In this document: one piece after another, positions 26,698 through 38,071 of the stretch
How the letters are laid out: the number at the start of each line of letters is the position of its first letter
Position numbering within the stretch: the stretch's first letter is position 1
Assembly (NCBI GenBank): GCA_028532985.1
Contig: JANCIK010000001.1
Location: forward strand, 1,984,001-2,048,000
Direction of reading: 5' to 3'
Origin: Stropharia rugosoannulata
Taxonomy: Eukaryota; Basidiomycota; Agaricomycetes; Agaricales; Strophariaceae
Length of the DNA stretch: 64,000 nt
Made by a program: the position numbers and the translations under genes
The notes under the pieces: generated by a model
Seen by the model: the letters and a program-made list of their open reading frames with translations, nothing else
Databases searched by the model: none
What the model was told of the DNA's origin: nothing

Positions 26698-29600
26698 CTA
26701 CCCGATATATCGTATCTTAATGGCTCCAGAGCGGTTGCGGGCCTCGAGGGCTTTCAAATGTGTGTTAGGCAAATTACACGTAATGATGTTACTCGGGTTA
26801 CCTTTCATTTCTTCTTCCTCTTCCCTCTGTTCGTAATTCAAGACAAGACGTTTGAGATGTTGCTGCTCTACTTTATCTTGTAATTGAGCTGTTCGTGTAT
26901 GGATAGCCAAAGCAGATGCAGAAGGTACAGCGATTTGACGGGCCTGCAAGGCATATTAGTCAGAAAATGACACGCACATGTAATAACAATCACTTGCCTG
27001 TTGCTTGTTGCCTTTCTTTGTGATGACAGTAAAGGCCATTGTTCCAGGCTCGACGGCAGACCTGTCCTCCTCGTCTTCATCCTTATCATCTGGCCGTTTT
27101 TTCCTGATACTGGATGGAACAGCAGAATCCCATAAAGCAAGTGCCGTCTTTTTGTCCACTTTTCGAGATTCTGCAGAAGTATCCGTTACAAGTTTCGCTA
27201 ATTCTTTCGCGAATTCTGCATCTGCCTCTTCAGACGGCCCTAAATTGTCTTGAAGGCTACTGCTAGCAGATAGGACAACTTCCTGGTCCGGTGAAGGCGC
27301 ACGTTCCTCGGTCTAAAAATCGTTTTAGTTACTATAACATTCGTTGAGGAAATACGACGTACTGGTGACCCTCCGTCAACAAAATCTTCCTCCTCTTCAT
27401 CGTCTTGATCCTCTCGACGCTCTCCTTCATCATCACTGTCTTCGGCCTCATCGTCTCCTATAAAGTTGTGACTATTACAGGCTGAATTAAAGAAGTCGTA
27501 CATTATGACTTACCACCTGCAACCTGGTAGGCCGAGCTATACATATCATCTACAGCGATCGCTGCATCTTCAAGAGTCTTTGCCATAACAAGTTTAGGTC
27601 GAACCGCCTGCACATATTTAAGTAAATCCGGTATTTTAAAATCATTCAGGGACATACCTCAAAAGAGTCAGAGAGCATGAAATCAACATCCATGGGCAGT
27701 GGTTCTTTACATTTGATATAGTACTTCAGAGACTCAAGTGAGCATGTAGCTAAGATAGAGACAACAAGACCTCACCTGGAAAAATGTCAAAAAGTTGTCT
27801 AGCTTCTTTTTCTGAGCTCCGCGGTCGAAACACATTCCACAGGTATCTAGCAGCACGCAGACAAGTCGAATACGGAAGAAGTCGTCTGGCATATCGAGAG
27901 GGATTGCTTGATGAGGTAACGGTCGCCCATCCGCTTGACGTATCATAAGTATCGAAGGGTGACGAATTGATGAATAATAAAACATACGGTGACCGAAGGT
28001 GACAATCGACCATAGTGTATCAAATATGATACCTGAACTTAAAAGTCGATAGATGTAAAGCTCTCCAAAATACTTCATGCTCGCAAGTCGCCTTTGATTG
28101 GTACTATACACGTTTTGCTCCAATCCTCTTCGGATATCTTCCAGAACTTGATCGACAACTGCGATGGAAAATGCTGGTCTGTACCGCTGAAGATCATATG
28201 TCAACATGGCCAGAAGGCCTATGTTACCATACTTAATTTTCCAAGGTTTTGTGAAAATTTTGTGCAGATATCGTTTGACGTCCTCGTCTTCCCAATCAAG
28301 TTTCCGAAGTAGTTTGAGGACCTTATCAATAGATTTCTTTGCCAGAACATCATAAATAAGGTGGCGAATGAATAATTCCATTGGGGTGCGAATCTTCTCT
28401 TGCTTAGGGGCCCTCTCGGGAGGATTGCACTAAAATTTGACGGTAAACCATAGAAAATTGGTAAGAGTAAAATGTTGGACCTGGTAGTACGCATTTTCGA
28501 GGAGTAGTAATTGTCTTTGGTCGAAATGTTGCATACTTTGCTTACGGCGCATTAATTCTAGCTAAATCAAAGCTTAGCACATTCAAACGTCCTGACGGAG
28601 ATCATTTACCATAGTGCTGAATCTTTCCGCTGTATCTTCGCTTCGCAAGAGAAACCTGCCACAGCCCTCCAAGAGAAGTGCCAAGTTCTCCACGTTGGTC
28701 CCAGAGAAGTCGTCCAAACACACTTTAAACATGTGAAGAATGACATGAGGTGGGACTACGCGAAATTTAGTTAGGTTGGAGAGGAATAGGATGTTCTAGA
28801 CAATTTCCATACTTCAGATTTGACAGCATATAACAATTTTTTCAAACACACCTTGAGCCTAACTTCCGCCAATTCTTTAACAACATTCTTCTTGCGTTGC
28901 AAGTAACGGAACTCTTCATCAAGCTACCCCTCATGGTTACATTAAAGATCGCGTTATGTGTGGTGATTTACTTACAAATGCTACAATATCGGTGCCAATA
29001 TCGGGCATGTATCTGTTTAACGTAGCGATTAACCTTGAATAATGTGGAAGAAGGTCGGTTCGGTTCTTCGGCACCTGACTCATAAACTATAACAACTATC
29101 AGTGCTATCCCAAATAGTATCTGACATCAACTTACTCGAACCAGACGCTTGCGCGCTGCTTTGGAGTTCAAGAATGCAAAGTCTATCGCAGCCTGGTCGA
29201 TCAAAGCGCGGTTGGTGGCATCCGGTAGCCTAACAAGTAAAGCAGTTAGGAGCTGAGATGGTCCTTGAGGGGCTAACTGAGGTGATAAAGGTGGCGTGCT
29301 TGCTTTGGGAGTGCCTGACATTGAAGGCGATTCACTGGTAGAGTAATTAAGCTAAACGAGAGAAAGAGTAGACAATCCATTACTCACTCGTCCTCGTCGT
29401 TGGTTTCGTTTTTAACTGGCGTCCCGTTCGACTGACTGGGCAAAGACAGCTTTTCCAGTTCCTCTTCCAACTTCTTGACTTCTTCTTTTTCCTTTTCGGC
29501 ACGCTCCTGTTCTCTCTCTTTAGTGTGTTCTTCTTCCAAATCTTCTTCGACACCCAGTACGCTACTTGGAACAAAGTCTTTCAAATCTTGGACATCTTCG

Positions 29601-31008
29601 AAAAACCTTCTCTCTTCTTCGTCTTCCCATTTGCCGCCCGTCGTCAATATCTCATCAGACTCGCCCGTCATATTATTCGAGTTGGTTCCGATGAGAATTG
29701 ACTCCGATTTCTGAGACGCGGTTGGCAGTGCTGGTAGAGGAAGATAAAGGAGCTCGGATAATCTGTAACAAATAGGGTTAAGAAAGGGCGATCCACAAAT
29801 GGATGAAGACTTACGCTTGACAGCTGGCCAGTAGCTTTTCATAACTCTTCGTCATTTTCTCGTATGCTTGTTGACGATCTTCAAATATTTCGCCAGAACG
29901 AATATATGCCTCGTGGTTTCGCTTATCTTGCTCTTGCAGACGCTGTTTCCGTTTATTTTATTATAGCAAGATTAAAAGTAGAATGACAGTAGAGCGCACC
30001 TTGAGCTCAATGACAAGCTTCTTACACACATTATCGAAGTAACCTTCACACATGCGCTTAAAGCGCTCTCGTATGTCCTGTTCGACTAGCTCTTCTTCTT
30101 CATTCAAAATAGGTGGGAAATGGTCATTATCTGTATGTTCCTGCTGACTAGACAAAGTTCCCGGCTCTGCATCCACCGATATTTGTTTGGAGGGCGCGGG
30201 TGGAGTTATTCCTAGGAATGGTCTTGAATAAGACTTTAAAAGCGTTGTCAAAAGCGGCAAGGATGAGAGACTAGGATCATTTGACAACTAAGAGAACATG
30301 AGTGACAAATGGTGGCCCCCTTGAAACAAGCTTACAAGTTCCTTCATAGCTTTCATTATCCACTCGGCGCCGCTCCTTTCGGGTGCGTCCTTGATGATGC
30401 CGACTAAGGCCAGTTCTGAGCATACGCGTATGATTGGTCGCTGACGAGTGACACGCGCTGAGTCCTCTTTCTCTCGTTGCTCGGGGGATAGAGCTGCGAG
30501 GGCTGCTTTGGACGGGGAGCTTATTGCTATAGCAAGATTTGCGACTAAGGCAGGAGTAAAAGTCTTGGGAAAGCGCCGATGTACAGTTGAAATGACCTTG
30601 TACGAACATCGCTCAATTTACCACTACTTTAAGTAGCTTTAAACTCACTTCAACAGCGCCCCAGACGTCCTTCTCCGTCTTACATCGCCCAAGGCCTTCG
30701 ATAACAGCACCAGCTAGTTCATCTACGTACTTCTCCAGTGAAAGAGTTTCGACGTCCTTCATGATCTGGTCACGGTTATCTGCTGCCATAGAACGACGAA
30801 TGCGAGTGATCAATGCAGTATGACGCTTCAAGGAGGAGTCAAGCTTTGCGGTTTCTACTCATTTATCACACCGAATTTCTGTTCAACATGTCGAATACAA
30901 CCAACCTTGAGCCACCGTTGTCGTGTTGAGCTGCCTGAGCTTGAGTCGTTTGGCATATCGAGTTCTCTCATCCTCTGCCTTTTGCGAGCTTGCTGTGCCT
31001 GAGTCCAT
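26698..31008 (-). CDS. UPF2: UPF2/NMD2, regulator of nonsense-mediated mRNA decay
   Basis: UPF2 bridges UPF1 and UPF3 in the cytoplasmic nonsense-mediated decay complex. The start at 31008 encodes MDSGTASSQKAEDERTRYAK. MIF4G domains follow through about 20 introns. The third is best seen near 27950-28380 (RHLIYDVLAKKSIDKVLKLL, GNIGLLAMLTYDLQRYRPAF, RRLASMKYFGELYIYRLL), the segment known to bind UPF3. A linker rich in Glu/Lys sits near 29440-29600. After the third MIF4G comes a strongly acidic run near 27390-27450. The C-terminal UPF1-binding region includes TMAFTVITKKGNKQQ and LKRLVLNYEQREEEEE, ending IKIRYIG at 26698. Domain order and size fit the family. The start lies about 540 bp from the Helitron gene, which is transcribed away from it. 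Confidence 0.95.
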
Positions 31009-31548
31009 GACCAATTTCCAAGGGGTGGATATAGATAAAATCAATACGAAGTGGAAGAAAGGTTAAAAGTGTGTGACATGAGCGATTGGAATGAACGTAA
31101 CGGCGCTTGCACCAGCGTTGCACCAGCGGCAGTCATTACGGATCGCAGTATTACGTAATTCCCGCTACCTTTTAAGGTAGTGGGTCTTGGGGAGCGAACT
31201 TTTCTGAAAAATGGCAGAAGATCACAAAATTTCCATATATACCTTGACTGTTCCCATGGTCATGTTATGTCATCATGTAATCCCTTCTAGACCCTTCTTT
31301 GCTTTTGCGTCATTGCTTCGATCGTACACTTATCTTCTCTCCCTGGTACGCCTCTATTTCGATGTTCTTAATACACATACTTCATCAGTCTCCCTTTTCT
31401 TAGTGCTCTGAATCGATCTTATTCTTCTTCCCACCTCGGCCACTGGTGATCGCTCAACCCTACATCGTGAGAGCTATTTACTGCTGCTTGTTCTTCTATT
31501 TCTTCTCGTCTGAATTTCCTTATTGTTTTCTATAGGTTCTTTTCGAGG
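31009..31548. other. Spacer between UPF2 and the Helitron gene; probably contains the Helitron left end
   Basis: The two genes are divergent. A perfect 7-bp stem (CTACCTT..AAGGTAG, loop TT) lies at 31165-31180 and a TATATA at 31236-31241. From about 31290 to 31545 the plus strand is pyrimidine-rich, typical of fungal 5' UTRs. The Helitron 5' terminus should lie here, but several A-TC steps exist and I cannot choose among them. Confidence 0.5.
31165..31180. repeat. Stem-loop, 7-bp perfect stem
   Basis: CTACCTT is followed by TT and AAGGTAG, a perfect hairpin 385 bp upstream of the Helitron reading frame. It may be a subterminal structure of the transposon or part of the UPF2 promoter. Confidence 0.5.
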
Positions 31549-34500
31549 GTGATCTGCATTTATATGTGTGATATGTCCCATTTTCATTCGTGCCATCCCC
31601 TTTCCAATGACCCAGGTGTCACTGGCCCAGGTGCCGCTACTAGTATCATTTTCCCCCAAAAACACGTTAGTGAAGAACGTCCTCATGTCCATCGTCATAC
31701 CGGCGATATTGACTCCGATCCCGACAACCGTGACGGCGGTACAACAGATATTGATGTCAGTCGTATGCTAGCATACATTGAGTGTGCTCGTAAGTCTGAT
31801 CTGAAAAGCTTAGCTCAATCTCATAACATTACATTTCCATCCAATTCAACCCAGGACTATCTGCGCGTCGTGATTTGTTCACATGTTGTTATGGGCTGCT
31901 GTGCTACTTCTATGGGATCTGTATGTCAATCTATTAGGTCTTTACTCCCTGATGACTGCACTGTGTCCAATTCTCTTCTACAGATTTATTTGTTATCTCT
32001 GTTGTCACGTAGCGCTAATTTGAAGCCACTACGCCGTGTACTTACTATTTTGGAAGTTCCCTTTGATTCTCATACGCATGTAGCTCCCTTGCGTACTCTA
32101 TTGAAAAAACATGTAACATCTCTGCGTGCTGTTCAGCGTAATGTCGACCGTGCAGAATCCCGTCGTCACTTTATTCGATCTGTCAATGAAGACCATAGGT
32201 CACAGCGCGAGAACATACGGGAGAAGTGGCCGCAGCTTGTAGATGATGCTTTGAAGGAGAAGCTTTTGAAACTTTTTCGACAAGAAATTTCAAGCTCTGT
32301 ACTAGCCATGCGTGTTTGCGCAGTCTGTGCAGAGGATGTATTAGGAAGCAATGCACTTAAACTAAGAGTATCTGATATTGATCTATCATTGTTAAAACGA
32401 GACACTCGCAATGTGACACATTCATTTATGTCCCAAAGTATTGCACGTAGTCCTCTGAATGATTTCTTACTTGATTCTAATGGTATTATTCTGTCGAATT
32501 CTCCGAATGATACTGTTCTTCAAATTTGCAAAGCTTGTCACTCATGCCTCAAGAAGAATAAGCTCCCTCCGTTATCAATTGCAAACTCTATGTATCCAGG
32601 TGATATGCCGACAGAGTTGTCTGACTTGACCTTTATAGAGGAGGCTATGATTGCTCGCTGCCGTGCTAAAAGTTGGATTGCACAACTCACAGAAAATGAG
32701 GATCAACCTGTTACGCCTGATATTCAGCGAGGCATCCAAGGTCATATTATTATATATCCCCAGCGTCCTTCAGAGGTTGCTAAGTTACTTCCGCCAGAAG
32801 TGTCTGATATACTATCACCAATATGTGTTATTTTTGTAGGCGCATCCCCTCCTTCTTCTGAATGGCTAATAAAGCATGCACGTCCCCTTACTGTACGTCG
32901 TGAGAAAGTTCGTGCTGCTCTTTTGTGGCTAAAGCGACATAATCCTTTGTATGAAGATGTTGAAATTAATTATCCTGTTCTAAATAGTCTTGAAGATAAC
33001 CAAGTTCTTCCCTTTCATATAGAGCACATACTTCCTTCTGCCGCAGGGCAATCGTTAACCTCACGCTATGATGACATTTCTGAACTTGCTGCTAATCAGA
33101 CAATATCACCTCAACAAAGTCCCCCTCATTCTTCACATAATTCAAGCCGCACTTCTCAGCATACGGAAGCTGTTAACAATGTTCCTCCTGCCCATGTGCA
33201 CAATCCATCTGAGTCTCCAGACACAGATACAGCCAATACAAGCATTAATTTTCAAAATGTGGTTATAACCGACGTGACAGGCTATGCTCCTGCGCATGAA
33301 CTTCGTGCTGCTGCCATGCGACACATAAAGCGTGGGGGCGGTTATGTTCAAATTACACATGACCCTCTTCCTGTTAACGAGTTCTTTAATCCTGACTTAT
33401 TTCCTATGATCTATCCAACTCTTTTTCCCTATGGCATAGGCGGAATTGAGGACAAACGAAGACAAGTTCCTGTATCCATGAAGCGGCACGCAAAGCATTT
33501 TTTTAGTTTACATGATAAGCGCTTTCGAGAGCACTATTCATTTCTCTTTACAATTTTTAATATTCTTCAGCGGCGTTCCATATTACTGCATACAAGTTTA
33601 AAAGTACGTCGGTCTAGGTTTGAATCTGTTGCTTCAACTCTTGCAGAAATTTCCCCTGACACAATTAATAGTATGGTCGAGAAAATGGCTACAGGTGACC
33701 CTGTTTCTGCAAATAGTCCTGAGGAGAAGAAAGTTCTGCAACTAATGCAGGAAGTAAATGCTGTCACAACCAATGTACCGGGTTCCCCATCCTCTCGGGT
33801 CAGTATGCGTAATGAAATTAGGGCGTTAATGATTGAGCTCGGCACTCCGAGCTTTTTTATTACATTTAATCCTGCTGACGTTTATAATCCCCTTGTTAAG
33901 TTTTTGGCAGGGTCTGACATTGATATAGACAATTTACTTCCTGATGATGTCCCTCAGTATTGGGAGCAGGCAACATTTATCTCGAGAAATCCTTTTGTTG
34001 CTGCAAAGTTCTTTAACATATACATTAAAGCTATTATTAAATGTCTTCTTCGCTATGATCCTTTATTCAAAGATACGGAAGGTGGTGTTCTAGGTCTGGT
34101 AAATGGTTATTATGGTTGCGTAGAAGCGCAAGGCCGTGGGTCCTTACATTGTCACATGATTATTTGGCTTGAGGGTGCATTGAATCGAAATGAGATAAAG
34201 AAGCGTATTGTAGAAAACGGTGACACTGATTTCCGTGACAGACTTATAGCATTCTTGGATGACACAATCTCTAATTCCGTTCCTGCTGATCCCGATCCAA
34301 ATCTGGTTGTACCTTCTTCAGTACACAACCCATGCGCTGTACGTGGTGTGTCGTTAGGTCTGCCTGATGACGATCGCGCGAAAGCTCGTCAAAAAGATTT
34401 ACATAATTTGGTTAAAGCTTGTCAACTTCATAAACACTCGCGTACTTGTTATAAGTATTGGAAAGGCCCCGGTCATCCTAAGGAGTGTCGATTTGGTCTT

Positions 34501-37500
34501 GGCGATAATGTTTTCTGTCCGCATACATATTTTGACATGGACACAGGTGAGCTTTGTCTGAGATGCCTTGACGGCCTTGTGAATAACTTTAATGCAACAA
34601 TATTAGAGGCAATACGCTGCAATATGGATATAAAATTTATAGGCTCTGGTGCTATTGCGAAAGCAATTACATACTACATAACAAATTATATTACAAAAAC
34701 TCAACTCAAAACCCATGTTGCATATGCTGCACTTGAGCTTGCTGTACGTAAGTTGGGTGAATATAATCCTGAAGACAATGAAATTACAATCCATGCTAAA
34801 CGGCTATTGCAGAAATGTGCATATTCAATGATCTCCCACCAGGAACTGTCCGCTCAGCAAGTGGCATCTTACCTGATGGACTATGAGGATCATTACACAA
34901 GTCATTTATATCGTCACTTGTACTGGACATCGTTTGAACGCTTTATCAATGCGGAGGATCCAAGTCCCGAGTGTTACACTTCCTATTCCTCCCATAATTC
35001 CAACCCAGAAAATCAGGTAGAATTATCACAGGATACTGACAGTGATGATAACACGATTAGCACTGGTGATAGCACTACAAATTCAGAGTTGCATCGCCAC
35101 TTAGATGACACTGAATACACAGATCCTACTACAGATTATAGTGAAGATGACGAAGATCCAGAGGTTACAATTGTGTGCCAGCCTTCTGGTGAGCTCACGG
35201 CAAAAGCATCACAGGTTGCAGACTATCAATGCAGAGGTGATAAACTAAAAGACTTTTCTCTATGGGACTTTATCTCATATGTAGACAAAGTGTCATCCAG
35301 TACCACCATAAATTCTGACTCTGATGAAATTGTAATGAATGATAATTTGATAAACGAGTTACATGCTGAATACACTCCTTTGTCTATAAAAAATCTACCT
35401 AAAAACCGCAGCGAAAGTGCCCGCAGAATACGTGACAAGTTGAAGCAACCACATATTGAAGCTTTGACTCATAATCTCTGTGTACGCTTTCAGGATAGTA
35501 AGTACGTACCTGTGCCAATAGGTCCCGCACTGCCACGTTGTGACCAGAAAAATAGTTATGCCCGCTACTGTCGGCTTATGCTAATATTTTTCAAACCGTG
35601 GCGGCACGCCTATGATCTCCGAAACAAAGAAGAATCATGGGTCGATGCATTTCATCGATTTCATGCTGGCTGTTGCCCTTCTATTAAGACCATCATGAAC
35701 AACATGCAGCTCCTACATGAATACCGTGATAATGGAATTGATCATTTCTCGAATAGAGAGAAGTACTCACGCAGGTGTCGCAATCCTTTATTTAAAGAAT
35801 CCACAGCCAATCGTGCTGCTCATACAACAGGTGACTCTGATATATGTCTTGGTCCCATTGACCAAGCTGAAATTCTAAGCCATCTAGAAGATATATCATC
35901 TTGCCATTCAGCTAAAGCTGCTGCCTCTTTACAGAATGTAAATGAATGTTTGGATTCCATTACCAAAAGTGGCATGTATACAAAAATACACTACGCACAA
36001 GAAGGGCAATTTTCGCACGCTGTCGATTTTCGCACATGTGTCGAGGACGTTACGGATAATGACCTTGCTCTTGAAGACATTTGGAGAAAAGAGTATGATG
36101 ACCGTAGACAGCTTTGGAAAGGAAGATCTGTGTACTCCAATAATTCAATGTCAACAGAGTCTTATCCAGTGACTCAACACCCTACAGCAACAAACACTGT
36201 GAGTGATGGCAGTGTCCTCCGTAATGCCCTTCAAACCTCAAACATTGCATCCCAAAGCTATAATCCTTCAATTGTGACATTATCACCGCCCTTATTGTCT
36301 GATTCACATACTGGGTCAAATATTAACAATGCTATAAATGATATTATACTCACTCACACACTCAATCAAGAGCAGGCACGAGCATTTCGGCTCATTTGTG
36401 AGCGCACCTGTACAGATGGTAACCAGAATAATCCGTTGCGTATGTATCTTGGCGGTGCTGGTGGTACAGGAAAGTCCCGTGTCATTCTTTCTCTAATTGA
36501 ATTCTTCACTCGTCGCAACCAGCTGCATCGTTTGCGTCTTGCTTCATACACAGGAGTTGCTGCAAGTAATATAAATGGTATTACAATCCATACTGCCCTC
36601 TGTTTAAATCAAAGAAAGCAAAATAGCCCATTATCAAAGACACACCGTGACCTAGTTGCCTCGTGGGAAGGCGTCGACATATTCTTTATAGACGAGATAT
36701 CAATGATAGGCTGTAAAACTTTCAATGACATCAGTGAGGCCTTAATGGAAGCCAAAGGTAATAGCTTGCCCTTTGGTGGCATACACATGATTGTTGCTGG
36801 TGACTTCGCTCAGTTACCTCCTGTTGGGCAAACAAGACTATCCGCAAAGGTTGACACATCACAGCTCAAGTCTGCATCCAAGCGAGGACAAGATATTATT
36901 GCTGGTAAGCTACTATGGTTATCGTTCCAGGATGTTGTTGTCCTCACAGAGAGTATGCGACAATCAGGTCCGGAGAATGTGCCTTTCGTTCAATTACTTA
37001 ACCGTCTACGAGAAGGAAAATGTACCCAAGACGATTACATATTGCTTTCTAGTCGTACTTTTGAAAATGCTAAAATCAACTGGTCCTATTGGGGCCTGGC
37101 CCCCATTATTGTATCAGAAAATGCTCAAAAGGATGCTTTAAACGAGCAGGGCGCACTTGCTTTTGCTGAGCGCACAGGTCAACAATTACACTGGTACTAT
37201 GCAATAGATACACATAGGGGCGAACTGGTTACCGATCCTGACCTTAAAAATCATCTCTACCACCTGAATTCCGGTATTACAAACCAACGACTAGGTAAAG
37301 TACCTCTTGCTATAGGAATGCCCGTATTGATATGTCAGAACTATGATGTCAACAGTGGTATAGTAAATGGCTGCTCCGGTATACTTAAAAAGATTAGATA
37401 TCAATTGGACACTTACGGTAACCGGCACGCGGTATCATGTGTTGTAGAGTCTGAGTTTGTGAGTGGTAAACCATTGAAACATCTTCAAGACCGTGAATGT

Positions 37501-37998
37501 GTCATCTTACAAGACACAACATCTATTACATTTGAACACCCTCATTCAGGGAAAAAATGTACTATCACAAGGACACAGCTCCCCATTACACCTGCCTTTG
37601 CAATGACTGCTCATAAGGCACAAGGACGAACAATGCCAAAAGTTATAATTGATTTGGCAAACTGCCGCGGTACAGAATCGCCATATGTGATGGTCTCACG
37701 CGCAACATCAATTGACGGCCTCCTGATTTTACGGTCTTTCTCGCCAAATAAAATTATGTGCCGTCAGTCCCAGGACACCAGAAGAGAGTTTTCCAGACTC
37801 AATGAGCTTAGACTAAAAACAATTACAAGGATTGGAACAGACGAAGAACGCGCAGCAGCAGCCGCTGAGCTCAGTCAATATGACTCATCTGTGCCTCTTC
37901 GACCCAAAGGTTCTGGCTGCACCATTACGCACAAAAAACGTCATTTAGATGCTAGTCAATATATACCACCACGTAAGAAAGTACGACTTACTAATTAA
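31549..37998 (+). CDS. Helitron Rep-helicase transposase (RepHel), 2149 codons without intron or stop
   Basis: The protein nicks and joins single-stranded ends (HUH Rep domain) and unwinds DNA (Pif1-like SF1 helicase) for rolling-circle transposition. The N-terminal region has Cys-rich zinc-finger-like pairs (CAVCAED, CKACHSC). A helitron-like N domain follows (AKHFFSLHDKRFREHYSF). The HUH histidines are H867 and H869 in GSLHCHMIIW. The paired catalytic tyrosines lie in TYYITNYITK (Y1042/Y1043 and Y1047). A Ser/Asp/Thr-rich acidic linker spans about residues 1160-1210. Helicase motifs are complete: GGAGGTGKS (K1642), SYTGVAASNINGITIHTA, FIDEISMIG, VAGDFAQLPPVG, LTESMRQ, MTAHKAQGRT and YVMVSRATS. 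No endonuclease or OTU domain is seen. The frame is unbroken, so the copy may be autonomous and recent. A start at 31573 is an alternative. Confidence 0.95.
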   Translation: MICIYMCDMSHFHSCHPLSNDPGVTGPGAATSIIFPQKHVSEERPHVHRHTGDIDSDPDNRDGGTTDIDVSRMLAYIECARKSDLKSLAQSHNITFPSNSTQDYLRVVICSHVVMGCCATSMGSVCQSIRSLLPDDCTVSNSLLQIYLLSLLSRSANLKPLRRVLTILEVPFDSHTHVAPLRTLLKKHVTSLRAVQRNVDRAESRRHFIRSVNEDHRSQRENIREKWPQLVDDALKEKLLKLFRQEISSSVLAMRVCAVCAEDVLGSNALKLRVSDIDLSLLKRDTRNVTHSFMSQSIARSPLNDFLLDSNGIILSNSPNDTVLQICKACHSCLKKNKLPPLSIANSMYPGDMPTELSDLTFIEEAMIARCRAKSWIAQLTENEDQPVTPDIQRGIQGHIIIYPQRPSEVAKLLPPEVSDILSPICVIFVGASPPSSEWLIKHARPLTVRREKVRAALLWLKRHNPLYEDVEINYPVLNSLEDNQVLPFHIEHILPSAAGQSLTSRYDDISELAANQTISPQQSPPHSSHNSSRTSQHTEAVNNVPPAHVHNPSESPDTDTANTSINFQNVVITDVTGYAPAHELRAAAMRHIKRGGGYVQITHDPLPVNEFFNPDLFPMIYPTLFPYGIGGIEDKRRQVPVSMKRHAKHFFSLHDKRFREHYSFLFTIFNILQRRSILLHTSLKVRRSRFESVASTLAEISPDTINSMVEKMATGDPVSANSPEEKKVLQLMQEVNAVTTNVPGSPSSRVSMRNEIRALMIELGTPSFFITFNPADVYNPLVKFLAGSDIDIDNLLPDDVPQYWEQATFISRNPFVAAKFFNIYIKAIIKCLLRYDPLFKDTEGGVLGLVNGYYGCVEAQGRGSLHCHMIIWLEGALNRNEIKKRIVENGDTDFRDRLIAFLDDTISNSVPADPDPNLVVPSSVHNPCAVRGVSLGLPDDDRAKARQKDLHNLVKACQLHKHSRTCYKYWKGPGHPKECRFGLGDNVFCPHTYFDMDTGELCLRCLDGLVNNFNATILEAIRCNMDIKFIGSGAIAKAITYYITNYITKTQLKTHVAYAALELAVRKLGEYNPEDNEITIHAKRLLQKCAYSMISHQELSAQQVASYLMDYEDHYTSHLYRHLYWTSFERFINAEDPSPECYTSYSSHNSNPENQVELSQDTDSDDNTISTGDSTTNSELHRHLDDTEYTDPTTDYSEDDEDPEVTIVCQPSGELTAKASQVADYQCRGDKLKDFSLWDFISYVDKVSSSTTINSDSDEIVMNDNLINELHAEYTPLSIKNLPKNRSESARRIRDKLKQPHIEALTHNLCVRFQDSKYVPVPIGPALPRCDQKNSYARYCRLMLIFFKPWRHAYDLRNKEESWVDAFHRFHAGCCPSIKTIMNNMQLLHEYRDNGIDHFSNREKYSRRCRNPLFKESTANRAAHTTGDSDICLGPIDQAEILSHLEDISSCHSAKAAASLQNVNECLDSITKSGMYTKIHYAQEGQFSHAVDFRTCVEDVTDNDLALEDIWRKEYDDRRQLWKGRSVYSNNSMSTESYPVTQHPTATNTVSDGSVLRNALQTSNIASQSYNPSIVTLSPPLLSDSHTGSNINNAINDIILTHTLNQEQARAFRLICERTCTDGNQNNPLRMYLGGAGGTGKSRVILSLIEFFTRRNQLHRLRLASYTGVAASNINGITIHTALCLNQRKQNSPLSKTHRDLVASWEGVDIFFIDEISMIGCKTFNDISEALMEAKGNSLPFGGIHMIVAGDFAQLPPVGQTRLSAKVDTSQLKSASKRGQDIIAGKLLWLSFQDVVVLTESMRQSGPENVPFVQLLNRLREGKCTQDDYILLSSRTFENAKINWSYWGLAPIIVSENAQKDALNEQGALAFAERTGQQLHWYYAIDTHRGELVTDPDLKNHLYHLNSGITNQRLGKVPLAIGMPVLICQNYDVNSGIVNGCSGILKKIRYQLDTYGNRHAVSCVVESEFVSGKPLKHLQDRECVILQDTTSITFEHPHSGKKCTITRTQLPITPAFAMTAHKAQGRTMPKVIIDLANCRGTESPYVMVSRATSIDGLLILRSFSPNKIMCRQSQDTRREFSRLNELRLKTITRIGTDEERAAAAAELSQYDSSVPLRPKGSGCTITHKKRHLDASQYIPPRKKVRLTN

Positions 37999-38049
37999 TG
38001 CTGTAACCAATTCATAGTAATTTTCCGGTGGAGCAAAGATCATGTACAA

Positions 38050-38071
38050 ATAAGTAAATTGATTTACTTAT
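38050..38071. repeat. Hairpin, 9-bp perfect stem, candidate Helitron 3' subterminal hairpin
   Basis: ATAAGTAAA, loop TTGA, TTTACTTAT. It lies 52 bp after the RepHel stop codon and 16 nt before a CTAAT. Position and form fit a Helitron terminator, although the stem is AT-rich where many Helitron hairpins are GC-rich. Confidence 0.55.

Noticed and set aside
37991..37995. CTAAT followed by T at the very end of RepHel, a textbook Helitron 3' context
   Set aside because: It lies inside the last codons of the gene, and only a 4-bp stem (AAGT/ACTT) precedes it. A terminus before the stop codon is unlikely, so the downstream hairpin plus CTAAT was preferred.
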